From the NCBI RefSeq assembly GCF_963975345.1, contig NZ_CAXBGE010000009.1:62001-126000 (forward strand): a stretch of 64,000 nucleotides of DNA, in the 5' to 3' direction. The translations under genes were made by a program, and so were the position numbers. This document shows, in pieces, positions 22,360 to 33,446 of the stretch. Every line of letters begins with the position of its first letter. The stretch's first letter is position 1. This stretch comes from Maricaulis sp963975345 (GTDB taxonomy: Bacteria > Pseudomonadota > Alphaproteobacteria > Caulobacterales > Maricaulaceae). The notes under the pieces were generated by a model that searched no databases, was not told the origin of the DNA, and was given only the letters and a program-made list of their open reading frames with translations.

Positions 22360-25130
22360 GCCACCTTCTCCTCGTGCGAGACTTCATCCAGGGCGGCGAT
22401 CAGCGCGCCGCGATCAGAGCGCGGCAACACCACAGTCAGACCTTCTGCCTGGGTGTCCTCCGGCCAATCGGTGACCGCAAGCGCAGGCAGGTTTGCCCAC
22501 AATCCCTGGGTCCGGATTTTTTCCAGCGCGGCAGGATCGCCGACCAGAGCATCGAATTGTTCGCCGGCTTCCGCGATGGCCAGCACTTCATGCATGCCGC
22601 CGGTTGGCGTCACGTCATAGCCGGCAGCGGCGAGCAGGGGCGCAATCATCCGGCGCGCAAAGGCATCGGCATCGACCAGCAGAACGCGGCGGCGACGTTT
22701 GGAAGTCCGGCGCTGGATATTGCCAGCCTGTGCCTGTTCGAGATGCCAGGCGATGTCGACGACGTCGGTGGCTTTGCCCTTGATAATCGCGGAACCGATG
22801 ACGCCGGGCTTGTCGGAGCGCATCTGCATATCGACCCGCTCCTCGACAACATCGACGATCTGATCGACGGCGAGACCGATGGCGCCATGGCCCTCGGAAA
22901 AGACCAGCACCGGTTGGCGTTGTCCTTGAGTGGTGCCGATCTGACCGCCCAGCGGCACGATGGGCATCAGGCGGCCACGGTATTGAACCACAAGCCGGCC
23001 ATTGGTGGTTTCGATCGCATCGTTCTGGAATTCCTCGAGGCGCGTGACGAGCGCCAGTGGGACGGCTTTCGGCTCGGCACCGCCGGCACGGACCAGCAGC
23101 AGGCGTTGAGTGTGTTGCATCTCGGCGACGGAGGCGGCGCTGGTGTCGTAATGCGCTTCGTCTTCCATGCTCGCCACGATTTCTCCGGCAAGGCCATTGG
23201 GATCGAGGATCATGATCACGGTACCGTCGCCCAGGATGGTCGCGCCGGAATAGGCGCCAACGCCCCGCAGGGAGTCGGAGAGCGGCTTGACGACGATTTC
23301 CTCGGTATCGAGCACATTGTCGACGATCAGGCCGACATTGCGCCCGCCAGCATCCAGCACGACGACGAAGCCGGTATCGACCTTGGCAGCATCGCCGCCC
23401 GGGCTGACGCCGAGGACTTCCTGCAGGTCAACCAGCGGCATAAGCCGGTCACGCAGGCGCATCACCCGCGCCCCGCTCAGTGATTCCACAGCATGTTCGG
23501 AACCGGCACCGACACGGACCAGTTCGCGGACCGCCAGTTGCGGAATCGCGAAACGCTGTTTGTGACTGCCGACGATCAGGGCCGAGACAATGGCCAGGGT
23601 CAGCGGAATTTTGATCTTGAAATGGCTGCCCTTGCCGGTCGTCGAGGTGACATCGACGACGCCGCCAATCTGTTCGATATTGTTGCGCACCACATCCATG
23701 CCAACGCCGCGGCCAGACAGGTTGGTGACCTTCGCGGCCGTCGAGAAGCCCGGCGCAAAGATGAAGCGATGGATCTGCGCCTCGGTCAGCTGGGCCAGCT
23801 CTTCATGGGTCGTCAGACCCTTTTCGAGCGCCTTTTCGGAGATGCGAGCCGTGTTGAGCCCCATGCCGTCATCGGCGATGGAGATGATGATATGGCCGCC
23901 TTCATGGAAGGCCTTGAGCTTGATGACGCCTTTTTCCGGCTTGCCGGCGGCAATCCGGTCGGCCGGCATTTCCAGACCATGGTCCGCAGAATTGCGCACC
24001 ATATGGGTCAGTGGATCCTTGATCAGTTCCAACACCTGGCGGTCGAGCTCGGTGTCGCTGCCATCCATCACCAGTTCGATCTTCTTGCCGAGCTCGGTGG
24101 AGACGTCACGAATGATACGCGGCAGTTTGCGCCAGGCATCGCCGATCGGCTGCATGCGGGTCTTCATGACCCCGTCCTGCAACTCGCCGGTGACGGCAGA
24201 CAGACGCTGCAATGGCACTTTGAGGTCTTCGTCTTCAAGCCCGCGAATGGTCTGCATCAACTGGTTCCGGGTCAGGACCAGTTCAGAAACCGTGGTCATC
24301 AAGGCGTCGAGCACATCGACACCGACCCGCACGGTCTGCTGCATGCGCGGGCCACCATCGCCCGCCATGACAGGATCATCGTTGCCCTTGAGTTCAGCGA
24401 CGGCAGTTTGCAGCGCCTCGGCCTTGCTCATATCAGGCGTGATGACATTGGCAGATGGCGCCGCGCCAGCCGCTGGCTCGGCAGAGTTGAAGGCAGCCTC
24501 AAGCTCGGCAACGGAGACTTCACCCGGGCGCAATTCACGTCCGAGCTCGGGATCGAAATCGCCAACGCCAAGATGTTCGACCGGTGCCGCCGGAGCGGGC
24601 GCCACATCGTCACCTTCAGCCGGCGTGTTCAGGAAGGCCGATTCCAGATCGGCGAGCGAAACTTCGCCCGGCCGCAATTCGCGGCCGAGATCAGCGTCCC
24701 AGCCTTCGGGCACGATCTCGACAGGCGCGGCTGGCTCGGCCGCCTCGACGGCGCGCCCTTGGGAGGCGTCTTCCAGACGGGCAATCAGTTCATTGTCTTC
24801 GCCGGCGGGTTCATTGCCGGTCTCTTCAATATTGCGCAGGATGAGCTTGATCTGGTCGATCGACTGCAGCACCAGCGTAACCATTGGCGGTGACACCGCC
24901 AGATCGCCATCGCGGAATTTCCCGAGCAGCGTTTCGCCGGCGTGAGCGACCGCTTCCAGTCGCGGCAAGCCCAGAAAGCCGCACGTCCCTTTGACGGTGT
25001 GCAGGAGGCGGAAAATATTGTCGAGAATGGCCCGGTCTTCCGGATTATTCTCGAAGCGGACGAGTTCCGCATCAATGACGTCAAGGCTTTCGCCCGTTTC
25101 CGTCAAGAACTCGCTGATAAGATCATCCAT
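22356..25130 (-). CDS. cheA: Chemotaxis histidine kinase CheA with C-terminal receiver-like domain
   Basis: 924 aa from ATG 25130 (MDDLISEFLTETGESLDVID); the open frame further upstream is not CheA-like. Hpt/P1 domain with phospho-His 44 in LLHTVKGTCGFLG, then two short similar segments (REL.PGEVS.ADLE type, about residues 145 and 190). The dimerisation and ATPase domains follow (MVRNSADHGLE, ADDGMGLN, GRGVGMDVVRNNI), then a CheW-like P5 and a second CheW-like stretch. Finally there is a receiver-like tail (RRVLLVDADAFARRM...FDALVGDPA). Ordinary CheA is about 650-700 aa, so this is a CheA-CheW-REC hybrid. The tail lacks a complete acidic pocket, so it may act as a scaffold rather than a phosphate sink. 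Confidence 0.93.
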   Translation of the reverse strand: MDDLISEFLTETGESLDVIDAELVRFENNPEDRAILDNIFRLLHTVKGTCGFLGLPRLEAVAHAGETLLGKFRDGDLAVSPPMVTLVLQSIDQIKLILRNIEETGNEPAGEDNELIARLEDASQGRAVEAAEPAAPVEIVPEGWDADLGRELRPGEVSLADLESAFLNTPAEGDDVAPAPAAPVEHLGVGDFDPELGRELRPGEVSVAELEAAFNSAEPAAGAAPSANVITPDMSKAEALQTAVAELKGNDDPVMAGDGGPRMQQTVRVGVDVLDALMTTVSELVLTRNQLMQTIRGLEDEDLKVPLQRLSAVTGELQDGVMKTRMQPIGDAWRKLPRIIRDVSTELGKKIELVMDGSDTELDRQVLELIKDPLTHMVRNSADHGLEMPADRIAAGKPEKGVIKLKAFHEGGHIIISIADDGMGLNTARISEKALEKGLTTHEELAQLTEAQIHRFIFAPGFSTAAKVTNLSGRGVGMDVVRNNIEQIGGVVDVTSTTGKGSHFKIKIPLTLAIVSALIVGSHKQRFAIPQLAVRELVRVGAGSEHAVESLSGARVMRLRDRLMPLVDLQEVLGVSPGGDAAKVDTGFVVVLDAGGRNVGLIVDNVLDTEEIVVKPLSDSLRGVGAYSGATILGDGTVIMILDPNGLAGEIVASMEDEAHYDTSAASVAEMQHTQRLLLVRAGGAEPKAVPLALVTRLEEFQNDAIETTNGRLVVQYRGRLMPIVPLGGQIGTTQGQRQPVLVFSEGHGAIGLAVDQIVDVVEERVDMQMRSDKPGVIGSAIIKGKATDVVDIAWHLEQAQAGNIQRRTSKRRRRVLLVDADAFARRMIAPLLAAAGYDVTPTGGMHEVLAIAEAGEQFDALVGDPAALEKIRTQGLWANLPALAVTDWPEDTQAEGLTVVLPRSDRGALIAALDEVSHEEKVA

Positions 25131-25269
25131 TGCCAACCTCGTGCCGTCCAGCTGCCCACAGGGCCTGATTTGACGGTAAGGTGACATGCGGTTGGTTAAC
25201 GGACTGTTGGTGCAGACCGCGTCAATCCCAGCATTCAATTCATACGTTATGAGGGTGGAAGTACAGGCT

Positions 25270-25941
25270 TCAGGATAGGGTTGAAGCGTGTGGCTGGACC
25301 AGGGCGACGAACTCGATCCGCTCCTCGCCGGCATGGGCGCTGACGCGGCCACCAGCATTGCGTGCGATCAAGCCGGCAAAGTAGGGCTGGATCGAACGGC
25401 CATCATATCCATTTTCAGGGGGCTGACCTTCGAGCGCCTTGACCGCGTCCTCGTTCAGGCGAGCCCGCGGACCTTCCGCGACGATCCGGATCCGGGCGCC
25501 GCCACCGCTCTCAGTCGCTTCAATTGTCACCGTGCCACCGCGCGGCACGGACTCGACTGCAAGAATGCACAAATTCATCAGCAGCCGCGATGGTGTTTTT
25601 TCCAGTCCCGGCGTTTCGACCTTCCAGACAATTTCCGGCTTGGAGGGTGCAAACATCGCTTCGGTCAGGCGGCGCAGTTCGCGCGTGTCGAGCGTCGCCG
25701 GTGCCGAGCCGCCGGCGCCATAGGCGAGGCGCGCGAATTCCAGCTTGGCTTGCGCCTGGCGCGAGCTTTCCCGCACCAGATCCATCGCATCCTCATGCAT
25801 GTCGGCGGAGGTTTCGTCGTCCAGCACGCTGAGTGCCGCGCTCAAGGCGGACACCGGGCTGACGAGGTCATGACAAAGCCGCGCACAAAGCAGTGCGGCT
25901 AATTGGTCGGCGGCCATTTCGGCGGGGCGTTGATCTTCCAT
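25270..25941 (-). CDS. chpT: Histidine phosphotransferase ChpT
   Basis: 223 aa from ATG 25941. Signature LAALLCARLCHDLVSPVSAL near the N terminus, with phospho-His 24 next to Asp 25, and a degenerate HATPase-like second half (LLMNLCILAVESVPRGG). ChpT passes phosphate from CckA to CtrA and CpdR in the cell-cycle relay. It lies 139 bp upstream of cheA on the same strand and about 8 kb from ctrA; the kinase cckA is not in the window. Upstream frames to 26076 overlap the divergent M23 gene's promoter region and are not used. Confidence 0.9.
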   Translation of the reverse strand: MEDQRPAEMAADQLAALLCARLCHDLVSPVSALSAALSVLDDETSADMHEDAMDLVRESSRQAQAKLEFARLAYGAGGSAPATLDTRELRRLTEAMFAPSKPEIVWKVETPGLEKTPSRLLMNLCILAVESVPRGGTVTIEATESGGGARIRIVAEGPRARLNEDAVKALEGQPPENGYDGRSIQPYFAGLIARNAGGRVSAHAGEERIEFVALVQPHASTLS

Positions 25942-26159
25942 CGGGCAATCGATACACGATTCTCTTCGCGACCGACCCCATTTCGCAGCAAAAATGATGT
26001 CAGGGCGCGGAAAGGACTTGGCAACCCTATGGGTCCAAGACATGTTTCGTCCGGGCTGTGGGGCCATCCTGGTCATGGACGCGCACTGATTTCGCTCCGG
26101 TGCGAGACTTGCTTGAGATGATGCGTGATGGAAGCCAACATCGGAGTATCGAAATAATC

Positions 26160-27647
26160 ATGCCTGAATTCGATGTAACCCACGCCGATCAACGCCGCGC
26201 CCGAGGCCTCGTCGTCTGCGCCAGCCTGCTGCTTTCAGCAGGCCTGCTGGCCGCATTGATGACCTCAAAGGACACGCGCAGCGAAGCCGCCGGCCTGACC
26301 GCGCCCGCCGCTGCTGTAGCATTGGTGGACATCAATGCCGCAGCGCTCGATGCCAGCGGGTCAGCCAGCACACTGGCGTTGCGGACAGAGACAGCGGACC
26401 CTGACTTACCGCACAATCCGGCCTGGCTCGACACCAATGCCTTCACCGCCTGCAACGACTGCCCGACGCATATTCAGCTCGAGCGCATAGTGCCCCCCGG
26501 TGGCACACTCGCCGGCATTCTCGACGATGCCGGCGTCGATTCCACCGACGCCGTCAGAGCGATCCGGACCCTGAACCAGGTTTATGATCTGCGCTATCTG
26601 CGCGCCGGCCAGAGCCTCAATCTTTATCTTGAGAGTGAACCCGTCGACAACGGCGAAGCCGCCGATGACGAGACCCAGAGCCGTCTGCGGCTGACCGGCA
26701 TTTCCTTCCGCCCCGAAGTCGAACGCTCGATCACTGTCGCGCGCACCTGGCGCGATGAATACCGGGCCCGCGAAACGATCGCTGAATTTGAACGGCAAGT
26801 GGTGCGCTCATCCGGCACCATCACCTCCTCACTCTATGTCGACGCCCTCAATGCCGGCGCCACCGACCGCATCGTGGTCGATCTGGCCAACGTGCTGGCC
26901 TATGCGATCGATTTCCAGCGCTCGATCCAGCCGGGCGACGGTTTCGACATATTGTTCGAACGCTTCGTCGACGAGGAAGGCCATACGGCGCGCACCGGCG
27001 ATATTCTCTATGCCCGCTACGAGGGCCGCGCTGCTCCGAAGGAATTCTTCCGCTTCGAGACCTCCGATGGCGGCATTGGCTATTACAGCGCCGAAGGTGC
27101 CAGCGCCCAGCGTCTGCTGATGCTGACCCCGATCAATGGCGCCCGCCTCTCCTCCTCTTTTGGCCAACGCCGTCACCCAATTCTCGGCTATACCCGCGCC
27201 CATAACGGCACCGATTTCGCGGCGCCGAGAGGAACCCCCGTTTTCGCCTCCGGCAATGGCGTCGTTGAACGCGCCAATCGCTTTGGCTCCTTCGGCAATT
27301 ACGTCAAGATCCGCCACGCCAACGGTTTCGAGACCGCCTATGCCCACCTCAATGGCTTTGCCCGCGGCATTCGAGCCGGCAGCCGTGTCACCCAGGGCCA
27401 GGTGATCGCCTATGTCGGCACGACCGGCCGCTCGACCGGGCCGCATCTGCATTACGAAGTTCACGTCAATGGCCGCCCGGTCAATCCGATGACGCTCGAC
27501 CTGCCGACCGGTCGCCAGCTGACCACGGCCGACATGCCGGCCTTCATCGCCGAACGTGACCGCATCATCACCATTCGCGACGGCGCCCAGCCGGCCAATG
27601 CCAGCGACACGCCGTTGATGGCCGATGCCGGCAGCAGCGCTCACTGA
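26160..27647 (+). CDS. M23 family (LytM-type) cell-wall peptidase
   Basis: 495 aa from ATG 26160. A hydrophobic segment near residues 15-38 (VVCASLLLSAGLLAALM) anchors it. The middle region resembles the LysM/OapA-like linker of envelope peptidases. The catalytic domain is near the C terminus: HPILGYTRAHNGTDFAAPRG carries the first H and D ligands, and GPHLHYEVHVNGRPVNP the HxH. It likely cleaves peptidoglycan cross-bridges, or acts as an activator of amidases. Divergent from chpT. Upstream ATGs at 26058-26121 are possible but leave a poor membrane segment position. Confidence 0.88.
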   Translation: MPEFDVTHADQRRARGLVVCASLLLSAGLLAALMTSKDTRSEAAGLTAPAAAVALVDINAAALDASGSASTLALRTETADPDLPHNPAWLDTNAFTACNDCPTHIQLERIVPPGGTLAGILDDAGVDSTDAVRAIRTLNQVYDLRYLRAGQSLNLYLESEPVDNGEAADDETQSRLRLTGISFRPEVERSITVARTWRDEYRARETIAEFERQVVRSSGTITSSLYVDALNAGATDRIVVDLANVLAYAIDFQRSIQPGDGFDILFERFVDEEGHTARTGDILYARYEGRAAPKEFFRFETSDGGIGYYSAEGASAQRLLMLTPINGARLSSSFGQRRHPILGYTRAHNGTDFAAPRGTPVFASGNGVVERANRFGSFGNYVKIRHANGFETAYAHLNGFARGIRAGSRVTQGQVIAYVGTTGRSTGPHLHYEVHVNGRPVNPMTLDLPTGRQLTTADMPAFIAERDRIITIRDGAQPANASDTPLMADAGSSAH

Positions 27648-27659
27648 TCGGGCGCGCAG

Positions 27660-27753
27660 AAAAAGGGGACAGGTATAATTAACGCGCCCGCACCGGGCTG
27701 CCTTTGCTGGCAAACCGGACATATTGCGCGTTAATTATACCTGTCCCCTTTTT
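27660..27753. repeat. REPIN C (27-bp perfect inverted ends)
   Basis: The left arm 27660-27686 begins AAAAAGGGGACAGGTATAAT; the right arm 27727-27753 is its exact reverse complement, with a 40-bp centre. It follows the M23 gene stop by 12 bp and could also serve as a terminator (T-run at the end). Sequence differs from REPIN A, so a different RAYT elsewhere in the genome is expected. Confidence 0.85.
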
Positions 27754-27938
27754 CTCACCGCTTGACAGATTCCCCGTTGCGCGGCAAAAGCCGCGCCACG
27801 GGTCTGGAGATGCCCGCCGCTCGCAGGCGCAAGCCCTGGTGAAATCTCCGAAGTGATCTGATCCGTCGACCCCGGTGTCATGCGGTGTGATGGCAAGGCG
27901 AGCCCCGTCCGAATACGCATGCAGACACAGGCGACGCC

Positions 27939-28376
27939 ATGTCCACGACCCCTATCCTGCCCGCGCTTGAGATCCTCAAGGCCCAGGCCAAACGTTTGCG
28001 TCAAAGCCTGACGGCCGAAGGCAATTTCATCACCCATAGCGAAGCGCTCGAATTGCTGGCCCACCAGCATGGCTATCGCGACTGGAACACGCTGCACGCC
28101 GCCGCCGGCAATCGCCCGGCCGCGCCGCTAACGCTCGGTGCGACGATCACCGGCCTCTATCTCGGCCAAGCCTTCAAGGGCGAGATCATCGCCCTGGCCC
28201 AACTCAATCACGGCAGCCATTACCGTCTCACCATCGATTTCGACGAGCCCGTCGATGTCGTGACCTTCGACAGCTTCTCGGCGTTTCGAAAGCGGGTGAA
28301 TTGTACCGTCGATTCTGATGGCCGCTCACCGGCGATGACCAGTAATGGCGAGCCGCAGATGGTGATCGCGATGTAG
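27939..28376 (+). CDS. Glyoxalase-superfamily-related small protein
   Basis: 145 aa. The N-terminal 55 residues contain AKRLRQSLTAEG followed by HSEALELLAHQHGYRDWNTL, the signature of the domain annotated as Glyoxalase_8 in Pfam (named from memory). The C-terminal part (LGATITGLYLGQAFKGEII...) has a beta-rich pattern. No metal-binding residues can be assigned, and the function is unknown. It converges on the MerR gene. Confidence 0.7.
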   Translation: MSTTPILPALEILKAQAKRLRQSLTAEGNFITHSEALELLAHQHGYRDWNTLHAAAGNRPAAPLTLGATITGLYLGQAFKGEIIALAQLNHGSHYRLTIDFDEPVDVVTFDSFSAFRKRVNCTVDSDGRSPAMTSNGEPQMVIAM

Positions 28377-28383
28377 TGTGACA

Positions 28384-28412
28384 CCGGCCCCCTCCTGAAG
28401 GGAAAGGGCCGG
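28384..28412. terminator. Hairpin between convergent genes
   Basis: CCGGCCC (28384-28390) pairs with GGGCCGG (28406-28412) between the glyoxalase-like gene and the MerR gene. There is no T-run, so function is only probable. Confidence 0.45.
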
Positions 28413-28422
28413 CACACCCTGC

Positions 28423-29193
28423 TCAAAGGCTAGCGCGATAATTCGCTCCTGCTGCCTGCAGAAAAGCCCAGGCTTGAGGGCTGACCGGCATCTTCCCGGC
28501 CAGGTCCGGATCCGCCCAGGCTTTCTTCCAGGCGCCACCGGTATTTTTTTCCAACGCCCCGTCACCCTGGGTGAAGGCTTGCATCAACTCGGCCGCTCGC
28601 GCGGCGAGTGCCAAGGCTTCCTCGTCCGCCGGATCGCCGCCCGCCAATCGTTCAGCATCGGCAAATACCGCCGCCCACTCATCCTGGACGCGCTGCATTT
28701 CTGCTGCGTCAGGCATACGGTCCTTGAGCGCCTGCAATTGCCCGGCACTCAGGTTTTCCCGGCCATAGCCGGTCAATTTTTCAGCCCATTCTGGCATGTT
28801 AGTCTCCTCATTGAGTTCAACCAAATCGTCCAGATCCAGATGACCGTCACGCGCCAGGCGTTGCCGGGCACGTGACAGGCTGGCGAGGGCTTTTTCGGCA
28901 TTCGCCATTTGCGACCGCAAGGCCGCTTCCTGAGTCCTCAGAAGCTGATCGAGGCCAAGACCTCCCGCCGCGATCAGCGCCCCGATCTCCCTCAGCGTCA
29001 GCCCGAAGGCTTTCAGCGTCAGGATCAGATAGAGCCGCTCGAACTCGGCCGGCCCGTAGACCCGCCAACCCGCCGCGGTGCGAGTGGGCTCAATCAGCCC
29101 GCTGCGTTCATAAACCCGCAAGGCCCGCGGCGTGACGCCGAAATGCGAAGCCGTTTGCGCTGCACTGAGAAATTCACCGGCGGTCCGCGTCAT
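28423..29193 (-). CDS. MerR family regulator with TipAS-like effector domain
   Basis: 256 aa. N-terminal winged helix of MerR type (QTASHFGVTPRALRVYERSG, then GLIEPTRTAAGWRVYGPAEF), a coiled-coil dimerisation helix (residues about 85-120), and an all-helical C-terminal domain with WAEKLTGYGRENLSAGQL and the TipAS-like MQAFTQGD region. TipAS domains bind drugs in Streptomyces TipA; the ligand here is unknown. No divergent transporter is next to it. Start ATG 29193. Confidence 0.85.
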   Translation of the reverse strand: MTRTAGEFLSAAQTASHFGVTPRALRVYERSGLIEPTRTAAGWRVYGPAEFERLYLILTLKAFGLTLREIGALIAAGGLGLDQLLRTQEAALRSQMANAEKALASLSRARQRLARDGHLDLDDLVELNEETNMPEWAEKLTGYGRENLSAGQLQALKDRMPDAAEMQRVQDEWAAVFADAERLAGGDPADEEALALAARAAELMQAFTQGDGALEKNTGGAWKKAWADPDLAGKMPVSPQAWAFLQAAGANYRASL

Positions 29194-29744
29194 ACTCCGT
29201 CTCCCGTTCTGGACAGGGATTGCTCTGGGCTATGACCCATGGTCAAGCGCAAATGGAATTTGCAGCCACGCCAAAATCTCCACGCGGCTTGCCGCTGGAG
29301 GGATGATGGGTCACCTCGCAATGGGAGGTGTGTGGGACGCCGGCGAATGCCGGAGTGAGGTATATGAGTGGGGTGACCTCCGGGACGCCCCACCAATTCT
29401 TCCTGGAAAAAATGGGAGATTTGTTCAGGCCCCTTGCGGCTTCCACCTCGAAATGGCCGGGGATGCACGGTCGAGCCCTAATGCCGCTCTTCCTCTCCGA
29501 TGGCCACGCCAGCGCTCGGGATGTCACCCCTCTGCACGGACGAGCTCCACGCTTCCAATCACCGCGAACGACTGAGCTCACGCCTCCCGTGCGACCGGAA
29601 CGCTGCAAGCATACGCGCCAATGGTGGGGGTGGGGATAAGTTGATCTAAACTCGTCATCCCGACCCCCGCCTGCGCGGGGGCCAGGATGACGCAGCTTTG
29701 TGGGCTGCGGTGGCGGATAAGTCGCCACCGCACCGTTGACGCCC
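29194..29744. other. Non-coding region between merR and clpB
   Basis: 550 bp without a supportable gene. An open frame at 29132-29575 has no recognisable product. The stretch is a mosaic of short inverted segments (for example GGGTCACCTC and GAGGTGT near 29310). A well-formed palindrome lies at 29653-29692. Confidence 0.5.
29653..29692. repeat. Palindromic intergenic unit near clpB 3' end
   Basis: CGTCATCC (29653-29660) pairs with GGATGACG (29685-29692), and CCCCCGC (29664-29670) with GCGGGGG (29675-29681). It resembles dispersed GTCATCC-type palindromes common in alphaproteobacterial intergenic DNA, and could act as the clpB terminator. Confidence 0.6.
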
Positions 29745-32351
<2,607 letters not shown>

Positions 32352-32509
32352 GTCGATCCCCCGGGAAAGGCGAGATAGGGTGCGCTCCGACGCCTTAAGA
32401 AAGCGCGTCGAAATCGCGGCTTGAACTCGATGTAGGTGTTGCACTTGCGTCACACAAGAGGCCGAGCCGCGACAGTTTGACCATATCTCCGTGAGGGTTT
32501 CGTTCGACC

Positions 32510-33280
32510 ATGCCGCAGCTTACCGCAATCACCCGCTTTCCGGTAAAAGGCTTCGGCCCCGAACGGCTCGAACAGGTCGAACTCACCATCGGTCAGACCC
32601 TGCCGCATGACCGGACCTGGGCGATCGAGAACGGCCCCGGCGATTTCGATCCGGCGCATCCGGCGCATGTCAAAAAGAAGCATTTCCTGATGCTCGCCCG
32701 TCAGGCGGGGTTGGCGCTGCTGAGCAGCCGCTTCGAGGCCGACGGGCAGGCCTTCGCCGTCCGGTTTCCAGACGGAACGGAAATCACCACGGCGCTCGGT
32801 GATGCCGCCAGCCATGCGCCACTCTTCGCCCGGCTGGAGGCCCTGCTCGGCGAGCAGGTGCGCGGCGCCCTCAGATTTGCCCATATCCCCGGCCAAGCCC
32901 TGACCGATATTCCCCACCCTCACGTCTCGCTGATCAATGCCGCCTCGCTACGCGATCTCGGGGCGCGCACCGGCCATGTCATCGACCCCGTACGTTTTCG
33001 TGGCAATCTCCTGATCGACGGGCTGGAGCCCTGGGCCGAACTCGACTGGGTCGGCCGCGATGTGTTGATCGACGGCGTACGTCTGCACGGCCAGAGCCGC
33101 ATCCGGCGTTGTGCCGCCACCAGCGTCAACCCGGCCACGGCCCAAAGCGATATCGATCTGCCGGCGGCGCTGATGGCGCAATTCGGGCATGCCGATTGCG
33201 GGATCTATATGAGTGTCGAGGCGGGTGGTGGAATCGCGGTCGGGGATGCGGTGGAAACGCCAAGCCACGCCCACACTTGA
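32510..33280 (+). CDS. MOSC domain protein (YcbX-like)
   Basis: 256 aa. N-terminal beta-barrel part (ITRFPVKGFGPERLEQVELT), then the MOSC core with HVSLINAASLRDLG, DPVRFRGNLLIDGLEPWAEL and the conserved Cys in RIRRCAATSVNP. MOSC proteins handle Moco or S-containing substrates, for example reduction of N-hydroxylated compounds with a redox partner. No C-terminal ferredoxin domain is present. Divergent from clpB. Confidence 0.88.
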   Translation: MPQLTAITRFPVKGFGPERLEQVELTIGQTLPHDRTWAIENGPGDFDPAHPAHVKKKHFLMLARQAGLALLSSRFEADGQAFAVRFPDGTEITTALGDAASHAPLFARLEALLGEQVRGALRFAHIPGQALTDIPHPHVSLINAASLRDLGARTGHVIDPVRFRGNLLIDGLEPWAELDWVGRDVLIDGVRLHGQSRIRRCAATSVNPATAQSDIDLPAALMAQFGHADCGIYMSVEAGGGIAVGDAVETPSHAHT

Positions 33281-33446
33281 CGCCCCCCGCTCGGCGCAGT
33301 ATCCAGCGCGCCGGTCCCCGGATGCCTGCCGCTCGCAGACTTTGGTCACGGTGAATATCCGGACATCAGATCTTCTCCCCCGGCGCAATCGCTGCGGTGG
33401 CAATGCGAGCCCCATCCTCCAAGCTACGCGTCCTGGAGTTGATGAT

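Noticed and set aside
22266..24945. Long open frames on + opposite cheA
   Set aside because: They overlap the whole cheA coding region and have no recognisable product.
29132..29575. 147-aa frame between merR and clpB
   Set aside because: No start signal or family pattern; the DNA is a mosaic of palindromic intergenic pieces.
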